From assembly GCF_016862455.1 (NCBI RefSeq), contig NZ_BOMZ01000088.1, positions 1 to 64,000 of the forward strand: 64,000 nucleotides of DNA. The letters run 5' to 3'. The position numbers and the translations under genes were made by a program. The DNA is from Actinoplanes utahensis. Its GTDB lineage: Bacteria > Actinomycetota > Actinomycetes > Mycobacteriales > Micromonosporaceae. The notes beneath the pieces were generated by a model, which searched no databases, was not told the origin of the DNA, and saw only the letters and a program-made list of their open reading frames with translations. Positions 1-10,405 of this stretch are shown one piece after another (the stretch's first letter is position 1; each line of letters opens with the position of its first letter).

Positions 1-24
1 GTGAGAACCAGCCGGGGTGACCTC

Positions 25-1620
25 TCAGCGGGTGATCTCGAAGCGGCGGACCGCGCCGGTCAGATCGCCGGCCATGCCGGCCAGCTCGTGGGCGGCGGTG
101 CGGGAACTGTTCAGTCCGGAGGTGGTGGCCCGGGCGGCGTCGGCGACCTCGCTGATGTTGCGGGCGATCTCCTCGGCGCCGGTGGCGGCCTCGGTGACGC
201 TGCGGCTGATCTCGGCGGTGGTCGCGGTCTGCTCCTCGACGGCGGAGGCGATGGTGGTCTGGTAGTCGCTGATCCGCATGATCACCTCGGAGATCCGTTC
301 GATCGCGGTGACCGCGCTCGCGGTGTCCGCCTGGATCATCTCGACCCGCTGGCTGATCGTCTCGGTGGCCTTCGCGGTCTCCTGCGCCAGCTCCTTCACC
401 TCGCCCGCCACCACGGCGAAGCCCTTGCCCGCGGCGCCGGCCCGGGCCGCCTCGATCGTCGCGTTCAGAGCCAGCAGGTTGGTCTGCTCGGCGATCGCAT
501 TGATCACCTTGATGATGTTGCCGATCTCGTCGCTGGACTCGCCCAGCTTGCCGACGATCCCGCTGGTCTCCTGCGCGACCATGACCGCCTCGGCCGCCAC
601 CCCGGCCGCCTGCGAGGCGTTCTGCGAGATCTCCCGGATCGACACGCCCATCTCCTCGGCCGCGGCGCTCAGCGTGCCCACGTGCCGGGCCACCTCGGCC
701 GCCGCCTGCTGCGCCGCCGCGGCCCGGCCCGCCGCGGTGTCCGCGCCGGTGGCCAGGTGGTCGTTGACCGTGTTCAGGTTCCGCGACGAGTCCAGCACCG
801 TCGCCGCACTGTTGTTGATCACGGCGACGGCGTCCCGCATGCTCGCCGTCGCCCGATCCAGGGCCTCCGCCATCTGGCCGACCTCGTCACGGCTGGCGAC
901 GTCCGGCCGCCGGGTCAGGTCACCGCCCGCCACCGCCTGCAGCACCGCGGTGACCCGCCGGACCGGCCGCACCACCGCCCGTACCGTGAGCAGCGCGACC
1001 GCCATCCCGATCACGAACCCGAGCAGGCCGATCACCAGCACCTGCGTGGTCACCGTGCCCTTGGCGTCGGACACCTCCTGGTTGGCCGCGACCGCCGTCT
1101 CGGCGTGCCGGTCCTCCAGCGTCACGAACGCCTCGTCCAGCCGCTGGAACACGGTCGTCGCCTCGTTCCAGCCGTTCCAGAAGTCCTGCAGCGCGCCCTT
1201 GGACGCCGCCGGCAGCATCTCCTCGTCCCGCAGCCGCACGAACTCCCGGTAGTCGGTCCACAGCGCGCCGGCGGTCTTCTGGTCCGCGGTCAGCGGCAGG
1301 TACTCCTCCCAGACCTCGGCGACGTTCGCGTCCAGGTCACCCAGCTGAGTGGTGATCTTGGCCCGGAAGGTGGCGTTCGACATGTAGAAGTTCAGCGTCA
1401 GCATCCGTGTCCGCAACACGTCCTGATGCAGGCTGGCGAGATGCTGGATCGGTGTCACGCCGTGCTGGTAGACAGCGTTCGACCGGGTCTCCACCAGCCT
1501 GAGCCCACCCACGGCGATGCCGATGACAGCCGCGCACGCGACCGCGAACACCGCCACCGAACAGAACATCTTCACGCCCAGCGGCAGATCGGCAAGCCGC
1601 TGCCAAGGCGATCGAGACAT
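25..1620 (-). CDS. Methyl-accepting chemotaxis protein, membrane-bound
   Basis: A 531-residue transmembrane chemoreceptor that would pass an extracellular signal to CheA/CheW. I see a first membrane helix at about 16-41, a roughly 150-residue four-helix-bundle sensor region, a second helix at about 191-213, a HAMP segment at about 214-266 and a long MCP signalling domain. The conserved hairpin tip reads [18 protein letters not shown]. The open frame extends upstream to 2037, but I place the start at the ATG at 1620: GGAGGG lies about 8 bases before it, and the residues just after it give the expected short basic N terminus and first membrane helix. No che genes adjoin it, so it is an orphan receptor. 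The ligand cannot be read from the sequence. Confidence 0.93.
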   Translation of the reverse strand: MSRSPWQRLADLPLGVKMFCSVAVFAVACAAVIGIAVGGLRLVETRSNAVYQHGVTPIQHLASLHQDVLRTRMLTLNFYMSNATFRAKITTQLGDLDANVAEVWEEYLPLTADQKTAGALWTDYREFVRLRDEEMLPAASKGALQDFWNGWNEATTVFQRLDEAFVTLEDRHAETAVAANQEVSDAKGTVTTQVLVIGLLGFVIGMAVALLTVRAVVRPVRRVTAVLQAVAGGDLTRRPDVASRDEVGQMAEALDRATASMRDAVAVINNSAATVLDSSRNLNTVNDHLATGADTAAGRAAAAQQAAAEVARHVGTLSAAAEEMGVSIREISQNASQAAGVAAEAVMVAQETSGIVGKLGESSDEIGNIIKVINAIAEQTNLLALNATIEAARAGAAGKGFAVVAGEVKELAQETAKATETISQRVEMIQADTASAVTAIERISEVIMRISDYQTTIASAVEEQTATTAEISRSVTEAATGAEEIARNISEVADAARATTSGLNSSRTAAHELAGMAGDLTGAVRRFEITR

Positions 1621-1697
1621 GCGCGCACCCTCCGGGCCCGGCCGCCCCTCCCCACTCCCTGTTCGGCAGATCCGCCGTCGGCCTGAGGCGACCCGGG

Positions 1698-4691
1698 TCA
1701 GTCTCCGCTGAGCCGCCGCTCCAACTCCTCCGCGAAACCCTCGGGAAGGTCCGGATCGGCCCAGGCGGCGTTCAGCAGGAGCGTGACGTACGCGGTACGG
1801 GCCTTGGTGTCCCAGGAGGGGAAGTCCTCGTGGGTCACCGAGGCACAGGCCGTGTAGGCCGCCGTCCTGCCGGCCGGATCGATCTCGGAGACCGGCAGCA
1901 ACCACACCCGGAGCAACAGTTGCAACGCCGATGCGCTCACCCCCGCCGACTGGACGGCGAACATGTGGGCCGCCGGGGCGAGCGGCGACTCCAGGATCGG
2001 CTGAGCCATCCGCCAGAGGAACTCGGCCCGTGCACACCCGTGGAACCGCGCATACCGCTCGAGTTTCTCCGGACTCGAACTCGCCGTGAGGTACTGCTCG
2101 TTCAGCGGAACGGAGTCGTTGCTGAACAACCAGAGCACATCGCTACGCGACATCGCCGTACCATCCGCGACGAATCTGAGGTCGACGTCGCGCTCACCGT
2201 CCGGTCCGAACACCTGGTCCGCGGCGAGTACCAGCGTGAGGGCGTTCGCACCGTCCCCGCGTCCCAGCTGTGCATGCCAGAGCAGGCTCTGATCATGCCA
2301 GTGGTGGCTGAGGAGCCCGTCCGGCTCCGCCAGCACGCTGTACCGCAGAGTTCCGCCCGCGACGAGGACGGCCAGCAGAACCAGGTTGGCGCTGTACGCC
2401 GCGTAGCGAACCGGCATCCGCACCGTCGCCGGGCGATAGTCGCCGGACTGCAGCCCCCAGCTCAGATATTGGCTGCGCCGGTACATTTCGGCGATCACGG
2501 CGGTCCACTCCGCCCGCTGCGTCTCGGACAGCGCCGACGCCGACTCGGCGAGGAAGCGAAGGATCGGTGACCGGACCGCCAGCGGCACGAACGACAGCAG
2601 CCGGGCCGGCAGGCCGTCGTCGCCGGCCCAGGCGGGGAGGACCGAGACGGACCGCCGGGACACCGCCTCCTCGAACAATTGCCACGTGAGACGTGCGATG
2701 AGGTATTCGCCGAAGGTCGCGTGCAGGAACTCGTACGTCGCGAAGGTGGTGGCCCCTGCGATGGCCTGCGTCCGGTGCACGAAGAAGAACCGCCCCAGCA
2801 GCAGTCCGGCGGTGTCGATGCCGCCGGCGGAGACGCCGCCCGGCGGCTCGCCGAAGACGGCCACCAGATCACGCTCCAGCTCTCGCTCGGTGACCCATTG
2901 AGCGGAGCGGTTGAGCATGGCGAAGGCGACGATGGAGAGACGGCGCAATTCGAGTTCGACCGCGGCCTCACACTGCCCGGCCGACAGATGCGCCCCGGAC
3001 TTGCGGACCTCGCGACGGGCGAAGCTGGTGAGCAGACGCTCGTAGAGATCGCTGGAGGACAGCTCGGCGGTGTCCTGCAACGCGTTGGCGTCGGCATCAT
3101 AGAGGGCCAGGAGCAGCAACAGCAGCGGCTGCCCGGCCAGGTCCGGGAAGCGCAAGGCGACCTCAGCGGGCAGCGTACGGAGGCCGCGTTCCGCGAGAAG
3201 GGCCTCGTTCGTCGCGTGCCACGTCGCCAGCCAGGCCCTCACCCGCCGGGCGTCGAACGGCTCCAGCCGCAACAGCAGGGTGCCGGGCGGCGGGGACGCC
3301 CGGTCGGCGACGCTGCTACGGGTGGTGACCACCACCGCCACCGCCCGGCCGAGGTCCCGTTCCCGTTGCTGGAACTCGGCGAGCCGATGCAGATAGTCGC
3401 TCTGGTTGATGGCCGTGGCCTGCAACAGCTCGTCGAAGCCGTCCAGGAGCACGACCGGGAGCCGGCCGGCGGCCGCCTCCGCCAGGCGGGGCCACGGCAC
3501 CTCCTCGCCGGTGGCGTCCCGCACCGCCAGCTCGATCTGGCGTTGCAGACCCGTCGAGGTGTCCACATCGCGCAGCGGAACCCGGACCGGGACGAACCCG
3601 CCCTCGGCGAGCTCCGCGGCGAGGACCTTGGTGAGCACCGACTTCCCGGCGCCCGGCTGGCCGAGCACCACGAGCGGGGCGTGCTGCGCACGAGGCGAGG
3701 TGAGGTAACCGGCCAGATAGTCGTGCAGGTCGCCACGAACCGGTTCGCCGGCCCAGAAGCCCTCCTCGTCGGGCGGCCGGTCGGGTTCCGCCTCCGTCAC
3801 CCGGAACAGCGACGGCAGATAGGCCTCCCGCAAGGACGGCATGTCCAGGTCGGCGGGCCGTTCCGCCGTTCCGGCGACCGGCCGGTCCAGGAGTCCGGCA
3901 TAGGCACGGGCCAGCAAGGACGGGATCCCGTCCGGGACGAGGGGCCCGGCGAGCCTCCGCATCAGGCCGTGCATGTCCCGCAGCGATTCCAGCATGGCCG
4001 TGGTGTCCCACTCGCGGACCCACAGGTCGGCCTCCGGGCAGTCGGCCCGCAGATCGAGGAGCATACGGTCGTAGCGGTCGAGCGCCCGGTCCGGCAGGGC
4101 CGCCAGCTGATGATCGGCGCGGCTCTCCTCGCCGGGACTCAGCCCGTCCCACAGGGCCAGGCCCCGCAGGAAGGCGCCTGCCGTGGTGGACAGCCGCTGG
4201 TAGGTGCCACGGAGCCGGGCGCGGTGATCCTCCCGTGATCCGTGCGGCTCGGGCAGGTGGACACCGGCCTGCAACAGCGTGCCGGCCAGCTCGCCGGCCC
4301 GCACGGTCGCGGCCTCGGTCCCGGCCGCCCCGGCCAGCCGGATCTGGTCGGCGGTGGTGAGTTCGGCCCCGGCGGGATCGAAGGGGAGATCAGCGCCGTC
4401 GAAGGCCCCGAACCAGGCCGCGATCACGATGACCGTGTGCGCGGCGGCGACCCGATCGGTCCGGTCGAGGCGGTGCGCGCCGGTGAGCCGCTGCCCCACG
4501 GTCCCGGCCAGTTGCTGCGACAGCCGGGCGAACACCGCGTGCGCATCGAACCAGCCCAGCACGGCGGGAGTGGTGACCGTCGCGCCGAGCAGCAGGCCGC
4601 CGGTCAGATCGTTGAGCCGCCGCGTCCACTCGGAACCCGGCCCTTTGCCGAGAATGCGCAACGCCTCGGCATAGCTGAGAGCTTTCGGCAC
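1698..4691 (-). CDS. NACHT-domain STAND NTPase
   Basis: A 997-residue signal-transducing NTPase. The first 100 residues ([14 protein letters not shown], then [12 protein letters not shown]) resemble the helical N-terminal domain common on actinobacterial NACHT proteins. Walker A GQPGAGKS is near 344-351, Walker [11 protein letters not shown] near 413-422, and a sensor-like VVVTTRSS near 453. The C-terminal half is helical, has one possible membrane stretch ([16 protein letters not shown]), and shows no recognisable repeat sensor. I chose the GTG at 4691, where the conserved N terminus begins; the frame also has an upstream ATG at 4760. Bacterial NACHT proteins include anti-phage sensors, but no effector or partner gene adjoins this one, so a defence role is inference from the family. 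Confidence 0.88.
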   Translation of the reverse strand: MPKALSYAEALRILGKGPGSEWTRRLNDLTGGLLLGATVTTPAVLGWFDAHAVFARLSQQLAGTVGQRLTGAHRLDRTDRVAAAHTVIVIAAWFGAFDGADLPFDPAGAELTTADQIRLAGAAGTEAATVRAGELAGTLLQAGVHLPEPHGSREDHRARLRGTYQRLSTTAGAFLRGLALWDGLSPGEESRADHQLAALPDRALDRYDRMLLDLRADCPEADLWVREWDTTAMLESLRDMHGLMRRLAGPLVPDGIPSLLARAYAGLLDRPVAGTAERPADLDMPSLREAYLPSLFRVTEAEPDRPPDEEGFWAGEPVRGDLHDYLAGYLTSPRAQHAPLVVLGQPGAGKSVLTKVLAAELAEGGFVPVRVPLRDVDTSTGLQRQIELAVRDATGEEVPWPRLAEAAAGRLPVVLLDGFDELLQATAINQSDYLHRLAEFQQRERDLGRAVAVVVTTRSSVADRASPPPGTLLLRLEPFDARRVRAWLATWHATNEALLAERGLRTLPAEVALRFPDLAGQPLLLLLLALYDADANALQDTAELSSSDLYERLLTSFARREVRKSGAHLSAGQCEAAVELELRRLSIVAFAMLNRSAQWVTERELERDLVAVFGEPPGGVSAGGIDTAGLLLGRFFFVHRTQAIAGATTFATYEFLHATFGEYLIARLTWQLFEEAVSRRSVSVLPAWAGDDGLPARLLSFVPLAVRSPILRFLAESASALSETQRAEWTAVIAEMYRRSQYLSWGLQSGDYRPATVRMPVRYAAYSANLVLLAVLVAGGTLRYSVLAEPDGLLSHHWHDQSLLWHAQLGRGDGANALTLVLAADQVFGPDGERDVDLRFVADGTAMSRSDVLWLFSNDSVPLNEQYLTASSSPEKLERYARFHGCARAEFLWRMAQPILESPLAPAAHMFAVQSAGVSASALQLLLRVWLLPVSEIDPAGRTAAYTACASVTHEDFPSWDTKARTAYVTLLLNAAWADPDLPEGFAEELERRLSGD

Positions 4692-4727
4692 CCACCCATC
4701 GTCCCGCCGGCGGTCAATCGCACAAGT

Positions 4728-4768
4728 GATGTGGGGAGTGCGGCCCGAACGCGGCCGCACTCCACATC
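4728..4768 (-). terminator. Hairpin terminator after the GH35 gene
   Basis: An inverted repeat with arms 4728-4745 and 4753-4768 (GTGCGGCC against GGCCGCAC at the core, a two-G bulge in the longer arm) lies directly downstream of the beta-galactosidase stop and before the NACHT start. There is no U-tract, as is usual in high-GC actinobacteria. Confidence 0.6.
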
Positions 4769-4775
4769 GTCGGGG

Positions 4776-7028
4776 TCAGGGAATGGTGGCGACGGAGCGG
4801 GCGATCACCTCGACGGTGTCCAGGGCGAGGAGCTGGGTGTCGGTGGAGCGGAGGCGGGTGCGGGCCTCGTCCGGGACGGAGACCGGGGAGCCGGCGGCCA
4901 GAGGCAGCAGGTGCAGGGTGACCTGGGCGCCGGGCCGGTAACCGGCGTCGGTCAGGTTGACCAGCCAGGCGGAGCCGTCCCAGTAGCGGTCGGTGACGGC
5001 ACGGCCGTCGACGCGCAGTTCGCCGATGTCGCCGGCCCAGGTGATGCGCAGCAGCGGGTCGCGGGACGGGTCGGCGGCGATGCCGGGCAGGCGCAGGCGG
5101 TAGACGGCGGCCAGCTCGTCGAACACGTCGGCGGCGGGGGCGGACGGGCGGCCCTCGTGTTTGCCGTAGGCGACCGGGACGGTGGGGGCGGCGGGGCGCA
5201 GCTGCTCGACGATCACCGGCTCGGTGACGGGCGGGACCGGATGGGGGACGGTCAGGTCGGTGAAGGCGCGGGTGGCCGGGTCGTAAACCCGTACCGAAGC
5301 GGGTCTCACGGCTTTGACCGTGATCCGGCCGGACGCGTCCCACTGCAGCTCGTCGTCGCTGAGGAGCAGACGGCGGCCGCCGTCCTCGACGACCCACACC
5401 GAGGCGGCCAGGGCGGCGGGGAGGACGAGCACGTCGAGGTCGCCGAACCGGAGCGGCTCCAGCCCGGGCGTGACCGCCTGAACGGAACCGGACACGGCGA
5501 TCTCCGGGTCGATGCCGGGGTCGGCCACCAGGACGAGGGTGGGGACGTCGCCGGGGAGCAGGGTCAGGGCGGAGGCGGTGGCGTACGTGACGGTGGTGCC
5601 GCCGGCGGTGAGGTGGACCGGCCAGCGGGCCAGGGTGCCGGCCGGGATGTCGATCGGCGCGGACGGGAAGGTGATCTCGCGGTCGCCGAGGACGGTGGTG
5701 AAACGGGCGCCTCGACAGGACGGCAGCGGGACGTGCGGCTGGTGCCAGGAGACGAACACGAATCCGCTGGAGCCGTCGCTGCGCAACGCCCATCGCAGGG
5801 TGGACGAGTCCTCGACGCCGGTGGGGCGTACGTCCGGCAGGCTGGACGGCATCTCGGCCAGCGACCCGCCGAAAGCGGACAGGAAGGCGTGCTGCCGGCG
5901 CAGTTCGGCGTGGCTGGGCGCCAGCGTCCCGGCCTCGCCGACGGGGGCGTGGAAGTCGTAGCCGAGGGGGGCGATGTCGTTGGGGTAGCCGGTGGCGTGT
6001 GACTCCTGCAGGTCCGGGCCGGGGTTGGTGCCGCCGGCGTACATGTAGTAGCCCTGCCAGGCCGAACCGTTGCCGATCTTGCAGTGGGCGATGGCCGCGA
6101 CGTCGAGCGCCGCCGGCCGTGGGCGCCGGTGATATGCCGTCGCCATCCCGCCGCCGAGTTCGCAGGTGGCCGCCGGGAATTCCTCGGACGGGGTGCGCGG
6201 CCCGCCGGACGCGGCCTCGATCGCCTGGGCGCGCCGGACGTCGGCGCCGATGCCCGCGTCGTCCCAGACGTGGGAGAAGAAGTAGTGGTCGCGGAAGGTG
6301 GGGTCCCAGGGCGCGTCGGCGTCGACCCAGAAGCCGTCGCCGTACCCGCCGTACAGCGGCAGGACCTCCTCGGCCGGTAGGTCGGCGCCGCCCCACGCGG
6401 TGGCGGTCCACAGTGGCGCGGACAGGCCGGCTTCCCGGGCCAGTCGCTTCAGGGTGACCAGGTGCTGCGGCTGGTCGTACAGCTCGTTCTCCAGCTGGAT
6501 GCCGAGCAGCTTCTCCCCCGACCGGCCGAGGGCGGCGCTGATCTGCCCGAACCACTCGGTGACCATCTCCAGATACGTCGGGTCGTCGGTGCGGTGCCGG
6601 ACCGGCGCCTGCTGCACCCAGTCGGGGAAGCCGCCGTTGCGGGCCTCGCCGTGGCACCACGGACCGATCCTGAGCACCATGTCGAGGCCGGTCTCGCCGA
6701 CCAGGTCGACGAAGGCGGCGACGTCGAGGCCGCCGTCGAAGCGGGCCTCGCCGCGCGCCGGGCTGTGGTGCAGCCAGAAGACGTAGCTGGCGACGACGGT
6801 GACGCCGCCGGCCTTCATCTGGCGCAGGCGCTCCGCCCACCGATCCCGCGGCACCCGGCTGTAGTGCAGCTCGCCGGAGACCGGGATGACCGGGACCCCG
6901 TCACGGCTGAGGTAGCGGTTGGTCAGCGACAGCCCGGGACGCGCGTCCTCGACGTTGCTCATCCGCGGCCGGCGAAGCGGGATCGCCCAGGCTTGATGGC
7001 GAACGGAGAGCGGCTCGTGCCCCGACAT
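4776..7028 (-). CDS. Beta-galactosidase, glycoside hydrolase family 35
   Basis: A 750-residue GH35 enzyme that would remove terminal beta-galactosyl residues from oligosaccharides. The catalytic barrel is at the N terminus (SGELHYSR, SYVFWLHH, RIGPWCHGEARNGGFPDW). The acid/base is probably E182 in GIQLENELYD and the nucleophile probably E290 in ATCELGGGM, by family pattern. The C-terminal 300 residues are beta-sandwich-like. There is no signal peptide, so it acts inside the cell on imported galactosides. The start at 7028 has GGAG 7 bases upstream; the internal Met23 is an alternative. It diverges from the sugar transporter at 7227, and an operator sits 22 bases upstream of its start codon. 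With the GH53 gene at 11525 this points to galactan breakdown. Confidence 0.93.
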   Translation of the reverse strand: MSGHEPLSVRHQAWAIPLRRPRMSNVEDARPGLSLTNRYLSRDGVPVIPVSGELHYSRVPRDRWAERLRQMKAGGVTVVASYVFWLHHSPARGEARFDGGLDVAAFVDLVGETGLDMVLRIGPWCHGEARNGGFPDWVQQAPVRHRTDDPTYLEMVTEWFGQISAALGRSGEKLLGIQLENELYDQPQHLVTLKRLAREAGLSAPLWTATAWGGADLPAEEVLPLYGGYGDGFWVDADAPWDPTFRDHYFFSHVWDDAGIGADVRRAQAIEAASGGPRTPSEEFPAATCELGGGMATAYHRRPRPAALDVAAIAHCKIGNGSAWQGYYMYAGGTNPGPDLQESHATGYPNDIAPLGYDFHAPVGEAGTLAPSHAELRRQHAFLSAFGGSLAEMPSSLPDVRPTGVEDSSTLRWALRSDGSSGFVFVSWHQPHVPLPSCRGARFTTVLGDREITFPSAPIDIPAGTLARWPVHLTAGGTTVTYATASALTLLPGDVPTLVLVADPGIDPEIAVSGSVQAVTPGLEPLRFGDLDVLVLPAALAASVWVVEDGGRRLLLSDDELQWDASGRITVKAVRPASVRVYDPATRAFTDLTVPHPVPPVTEPVIVEQLRPAAPTVPVAYGKHEGRPSAPAADVFDELAAVYRLRLPGIAADPSRDPLLRITWAGDIGELRVDGRAVTDRYWDGSAWLVNLTDAGYRPGAQVTLHLLPLAAGSPVSVPDEARTRLRSTDTQLLALDTVEVIARSVATIP

Positions 7029-7050
7029 GGATCAGCTCCTTGCGACTTGA

Positions 7051-7066
7051 CTGTAACCGGTCACAG
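7051..7066. promoter_or_regulatory. LacI-type operator, GH35-proximal
   Basis: CTGTAACCGGTCACAG, a near-perfect palindrome with one mismatched pair and a central CCGG. It lies just upstream of the beta-galactosidase start and is identical to the site at 7141. It is probably bound by the LacI regulator at 10406. Confidence 0.75.
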
Positions 7067-7140
7067 CCCGGCAAGCCCGAACGATACACCGGAATAACGG
7101 GTCGGAAGCAAGGGCTTGACACACGGCCGTAACACCAGCA

Positions 7141-7156
7141 CTGTAACCGGTCACAG
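7141..7156. promoter_or_regulatory. LacI-type operator, transporter-proximal
   Basis: A second exact copy of CTGTAACCGGTCACAG, 90 bases from the first. A TTGACA box at 7116-7121 precedes it, so the operator would cover the -10 region of the rightward promoter. Such an arrangement fits repression of both divergent units by one regulator. Confidence 0.75.
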
Positions 7157-7226
7157 GGATCGACCCAGATGAAGCGCTCCCTTCCCCGGCTCCCCCGCCA
7201 CCGGCGAAGCCGATCAAGGAGGATCG

Positions 7227-8537
7227 ATGAAGACCACATACACCCCGCTCATGGCGGTTCTGACCGCGGCAGTCCTCTTCACCGGCGCCGCGTGCAGCAG
7301 CTCCGACTCGCCGGAGCAGGCCACCGACCCCGACGAGAAGGTCTCGCTGACCTACTGGACCTGGGCGCCGAACATGGACGAGGTCACCGCCGCCTGGAAC
7401 GCGAAGAACCCGAACATCCAGGTCACGGTCAACAAGCAGGACGGCGGCGACCCGGCCGTCACCAAGCTGCTCACCGCGATCAAGGCGGGCTCCGGCGCGC
7501 CGGACATCATGCAGGCCGAGTACCAGAAGATCCCCACCCTGGTCTCCTCGGACGCGCTCGCCGACATCGCCGGCGAGGTGGGCTCGGTCAAGGACAGATT
7601 CCCGGCGGGTACGTGGAACGGCGTCACCCTGGGCTCGGAGGCCGTCTACGCCGTCCCGCAGGACTCCGGCCCGCTGATGTTCTTCTACCGCTCGGACGTG
7701 TTCGAGAAGAACGGCCTGCAGGCCCCGAAGACGTGGGACGACTACGCGGCCGCCGCCGAGAAGATCCACAAGGCGAATCCGAAGCAGTACCTCGGCACCT
7801 TCTCGGCGACCGACGCGGGCCTGTTCACCGGTCTCGCGCAGCAGGCCGGCGCGTCCTGGTGGGGTGTGAACGGCGACGCCTGGAGCGTCAAGATCGACGA
7901 GCCGGCCACCCGGAAGGTCGCCTCCTACTGGGGTGGCCTGGTGGAGAAGGGCGTCATCGACAACAAGCCGATGTACACCCCGGAGTGGAACGCCGCCCTC
8001 AACGACGGCACGCAGGTCGGCTGGGTCAGCGCGGTGTGGGCGCCGGGCGTCCTGGAGGGCTCCGCGAAGGACACCAAGGGCAAGTGGAAGGCCGCTGCCA
8101 TGCCGCAGTGGGACGCCGCCGCCCCGAAGACCGGGGCGTGGGGCGGCTCGGCGGTCGGCGTGACGACCCAGTCGAAGCACAAGAAGCAGGCCGCCCAGTT
8201 CATCGCGTGGCTCAACAGCGACCCGGACGCGCTGAAGCTGCTCGCCACCGAGGCCAACGTCTACCCGGCCGCGAACGACGCCGCCGGCGTCCTGACCAGC
8301 CCGCCGGCGTTCTTCTCGGACCAGCCGGACTTCTACGCCATCGCCGGTGAGGCGTCGAAGCAGCTCGCGCCGTTCACCTACGGCCCGAACGTCAACGTCG
8401 CGTACAGCGCGTTCAACGACGCCTTCGGCAAGGCCGCCGAGTCGAAGAAGGCCGCCGCCTTCACCGAGTCGCTGACCACCATGCAGAAGACGACCGTGGA
8501 CGACCTGAAGAACACCGGGTTCACCGTCGCCGGATGA
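7227..8537 (+). CDS. Sugar ABC transporter substrate-binding lipoprotein
   Basis: A 436-residue solute-binding protein of the maltose/oligosaccharide class. A signal peptide ends at a lipobox-like GAAC with Cys23, followed by SSSD, so it should be lipid-anchored outside the membrane. The body carries family features such as LTYWTWAPN and an acidic/aromatic ligand-binding pattern. AAGGAGG lies 5 bases before the ATG. It is the first gene of binding protein, permease, permease, regulator. Between the two glycoside hydrolases its likely cargo is a galacto-oligosaccharide. No ATPase gene is nearby; in actinobacteria such systems often share an MsiK-type ATPase encoded elsewhere. Confidence 0.92.
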   Translation: MKTTYTPLMAVLTAAVLFTGAACSSSDSPEQATDPDEKVSLTYWTWAPNMDEVTAAWNAKNPNIQVTVNKQDGGDPAVTKLLTAIKAGSGAPDIMQAEYQKIPTLVSSDALADIAGEVGSVKDRFPAGTWNGVTLGSEAVYAVPQDSGPLMFFYRSDVFEKNGLQAPKTWDDYAAAAEKIHKANPKQYLGTFSATDAGLFTGLAQQAGASWWGVNGDAWSVKIDEPATRKVASYWGGLVEKGVIDNKPMYTPEWNAALNDGTQVGWVSAVWAPGVLEGSAKDTKGKWKAAAMPQWDAAAPKTGAWGGSAVGVTTQSKHKKQAAQFIAWLNSDPDALKLLATEANVYPAANDAAGVLTSPPAFFSDQPDFYAIAGEASKQLAPFTYGPNVNVAYSAFNDAFGKAAESKKAAAFTESLTTMQKTTVDDLKNTGFTVAG

Positions 8538-8543
8538 GTACGA

Positions 8544-8572
8544 GCTCCGGGCGGGCACGGCCCGCCCGGAGC
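8544..8572 (+). promoter_or_regulatory. Intra-operon hairpin after the binding-protein gene
   Basis: A perfect 13-bp stem, GCTCCGGGCGGGC with its complement, around an ACG loop, between the binding-protein stop and the first permease. It probably trims or protects mRNA so that binding protein is made in excess over permeases. A similar hairpin with the same ACG loop follows the other binding-protein gene at 33722-33756. Confidence 0.65.
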
Positions 8573-8598
8573 GCTCCTTGGAATGGAGAGTCGGCGAA

Positions 8599-9567
8599 AT
8601 GTCGCTGATCACCGAGGCGGCCCCGGTCGAGGTCGCCACCCCGAAACCCCCCGCACCACGCCGCCGGAAGGCCGGCGGGACCCCGTACGCCTTCCTGGCC
8701 CCCGCCCTGATCCTGTTCGCGGCGTTCCTGGCCGCGCCGATCGTCTACGCCGGCTACCTGAGCCTGCGCAAGGTCAAGGTGAGCGGGCTGGGCCTGGGCT
8801 CGAAGGCGCGGACCGAGGTCTGGGCCGGGTTCGACAACTACGCCCGGTCGCTGTCCGACCCGGACTTCCTGCCGAGCGTCGGGCGGATCGGCGCGTACGG
8901 CCTGATCGTGGTCCCCACCATGCTCGGCCTGGCGCTGCTGTTCGCGCTGCTGCTGGACGCGAACCGGACCCGGGCGGGCATCAGCCGGGTCGCCCGCGTC
9001 TCGATCTTCCTGCCGTACGCGGTGCCGGCCGTGGTCGCCTCACTGCTCTGGGGCTTCCTCTACCTGCCCCGGGTCAGCCCGATCACCGACGCCTTCGAGG
9101 CCGTCGGCCTCACCGCGCCGAACCTGCTCTCCAGCGACCTGACGCTGTGGGCGGTCGCGAACATCGCGATCTGGGGCGGCACCGGCTTCAACATGATCGT
9201 CATCTACACCGCGCTGAAGGCCGTCCCGAGCAGCCTGTACGAGTCGGCGCGGATCGACGGCGCGTCGGAGCTGTCGATCGCCTGGCGCATCAAGATCCCG
9301 ATCGTGATGCCGTCGCTGGTGATGACGTTCGTCTTCTCGCTGATCGCGACGCTGCAGGTGTTCGCCGAGCCGATGACGCTGCGCCCGCTCGCCAACACGA
9401 TCTCGACGACGTGGACGCCGCTGATGAAGGTCTACCGGGACGCGTTCGCCCGCAACGACCTGTACGCGGCCGCCGCCACCTCGGTGGTCATCGCCCTCGC
9501 CACGTTCATCCTGTCCTTCGGCTTCCTGAAGCTCGTCGGGCGCCGCGCCTTCGACCAGGAGGACTGA
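8599..9567 (+). CDS. Sugar ABC transporter permease (MalF type)
   Basis: A 322-residue inner-membrane permease with about six membrane helices and the EAA-type loop YESARIDGASELSIAWRI that docks the ATPase. A TTG at 8578 in the same frame is possible, but the ATG at 8599 has GGAGAG upstream and gives the usual short polar N terminus. Its stop overlaps the next start by one base (TGATG). It forms the membrane channel with the following permease for the sugar delivered by the 7227 lipoprotein. Confidence 0.92.
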   Translation: MSLITEAAPVEVATPKPPAPRRRKAGGTPYAFLAPALILFAAFLAAPIVYAGYLSLRKVKVSGLGLGSKARTEVWAGFDNYARSLSDPDFLPSVGRIGAYGLIVVPTMLGLALLFALLLDANRTRAGISRVARVSIFLPYAVPAVVASLLWGFLYLPRVSPITDAFEAVGLTAPNLLSSDLTLWAVANIAIWGGTGFNMIVIYTALKAVPSSLYESARIDGASELSIAWRIKIPIVMPSLVMTFVFSLIATLQVFAEPMTLRPLANTISTTWTPLMKVYRDAFARNDLYAAAATSVVIALATFILSFGFLKLVGRRAFDQED

Positions 9568-10403
9568 TGCAGAAGTCCAAGCGCAGTGTGTCGGCGACGA
9601 TCCTGCTCGTCCTCGGGGCCGTGTACTGCCTGATCCCGGTGCTCTGGGTGCTGATCGCCTCCAGCAAGAGCTCGAGCGAGCTGTTCTCCACGTTCACGCT
9701 GGCCCCGAGCACCCATCTCTGGGACAACATCGTCGACCTGAACGACTACCGGGACGGCCTGTACTGGCGCTGGATGGCCAACACCGCCCTGTACGCCGGG
9801 GTCGGCGCGGCCGCGTCGACGCTGGTCTCGGCGATGGCCGGCTACGCCCTGGCGAAGTTCGACTTCCGGGGCAAGTCGTTCGTCTTCAACCTGATCCTGG
9901 CCGGTGTCCTGGTGCCCGGTGTGCTGCTGGCCATCCCGCAGTACCTGCTGCTGGCCGAGGCCGGCATGACCAACACGTACTGGGCGGTGCTGCTGCCCAG
10001 CTTCATCAGCCCGTACGGCATCTATCTCGCCCGGATCTTCGCGGCCGCCTCGATCCCCACCGAGATCCTGGAGGCGTCCCGGATCGACGGGTCCAGCGAA
10101 TGGCGGACCTTCGCCGCGGTGGTGCTGCCGATGATGCGGACCGGCCTGGTGACGGTGTTCCTGTTCCAGTTCGTCGCGGTGTGGAACAACTTCATGCTGC
10201 CGTACATCATGCTCGGCGACGACCGGCTCTACCCGATCACCGTCGGGCTGAACGGCCTGCTGAACCAGGGCGCGAACCAGCCGTCCATGTACACCTCGGT
10301 GGTGACCGGCGCGCTGATCTCGATCGTCCCGCTGATCGCCCTGTTCCTCACGTTGCAGCGCTACTGGCAGGTCGACCTGGCCGCCGGCGGCGTCAAGGCG
10401 TGA
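9567..10403 (+). CDS. Sugar ABC transporter permease (MalG type)
   Basis: A 278-residue permease with six membrane helices. Its EAA-type loop reads LEASRIDGSSEWRTFAAVVLPMM. The ATG at 9567 shares one base with the stop of the upstream permease, so the pair is translationally coupled. It pairs with the 8599 product. The stop lies next to the start of the LacI regulator. Confidence 0.92.
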   Translation: MQKSKRSVSATILLVLGAVYCLIPVLWVLIASSKSSSELFSTFTLAPSTHLWDNIVDLNDYRDGLYWRWMANTALYAGVGAAASTLVSAMAGYALAKFDFRGKSFVFNLILAGVLVPGVLLAIPQYLLLAEAGMTNTYWAVLLPSFISPYGIYLARIFAAASIPTEILEASRIDGSSEWRTFAAVVLPMMRTGLVTVFLFQFVAVWNNFMLPYIMLGDDRLYPITVGLNGLLNQGANQPSMYTSVVTGALISIVPLIALFLTLQRYWQVDLAAGGVKA

Positions 10404-10405
10404 CT

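Noticed and set aside
1-1686. Long plus-strand open frame opposite the chemoreceptor
   Set aside because: It is a GC-rich antisense shadow: Arg/Gly/His-rich, no family resemblance, and the minus strand encodes a complete chemoreceptor.
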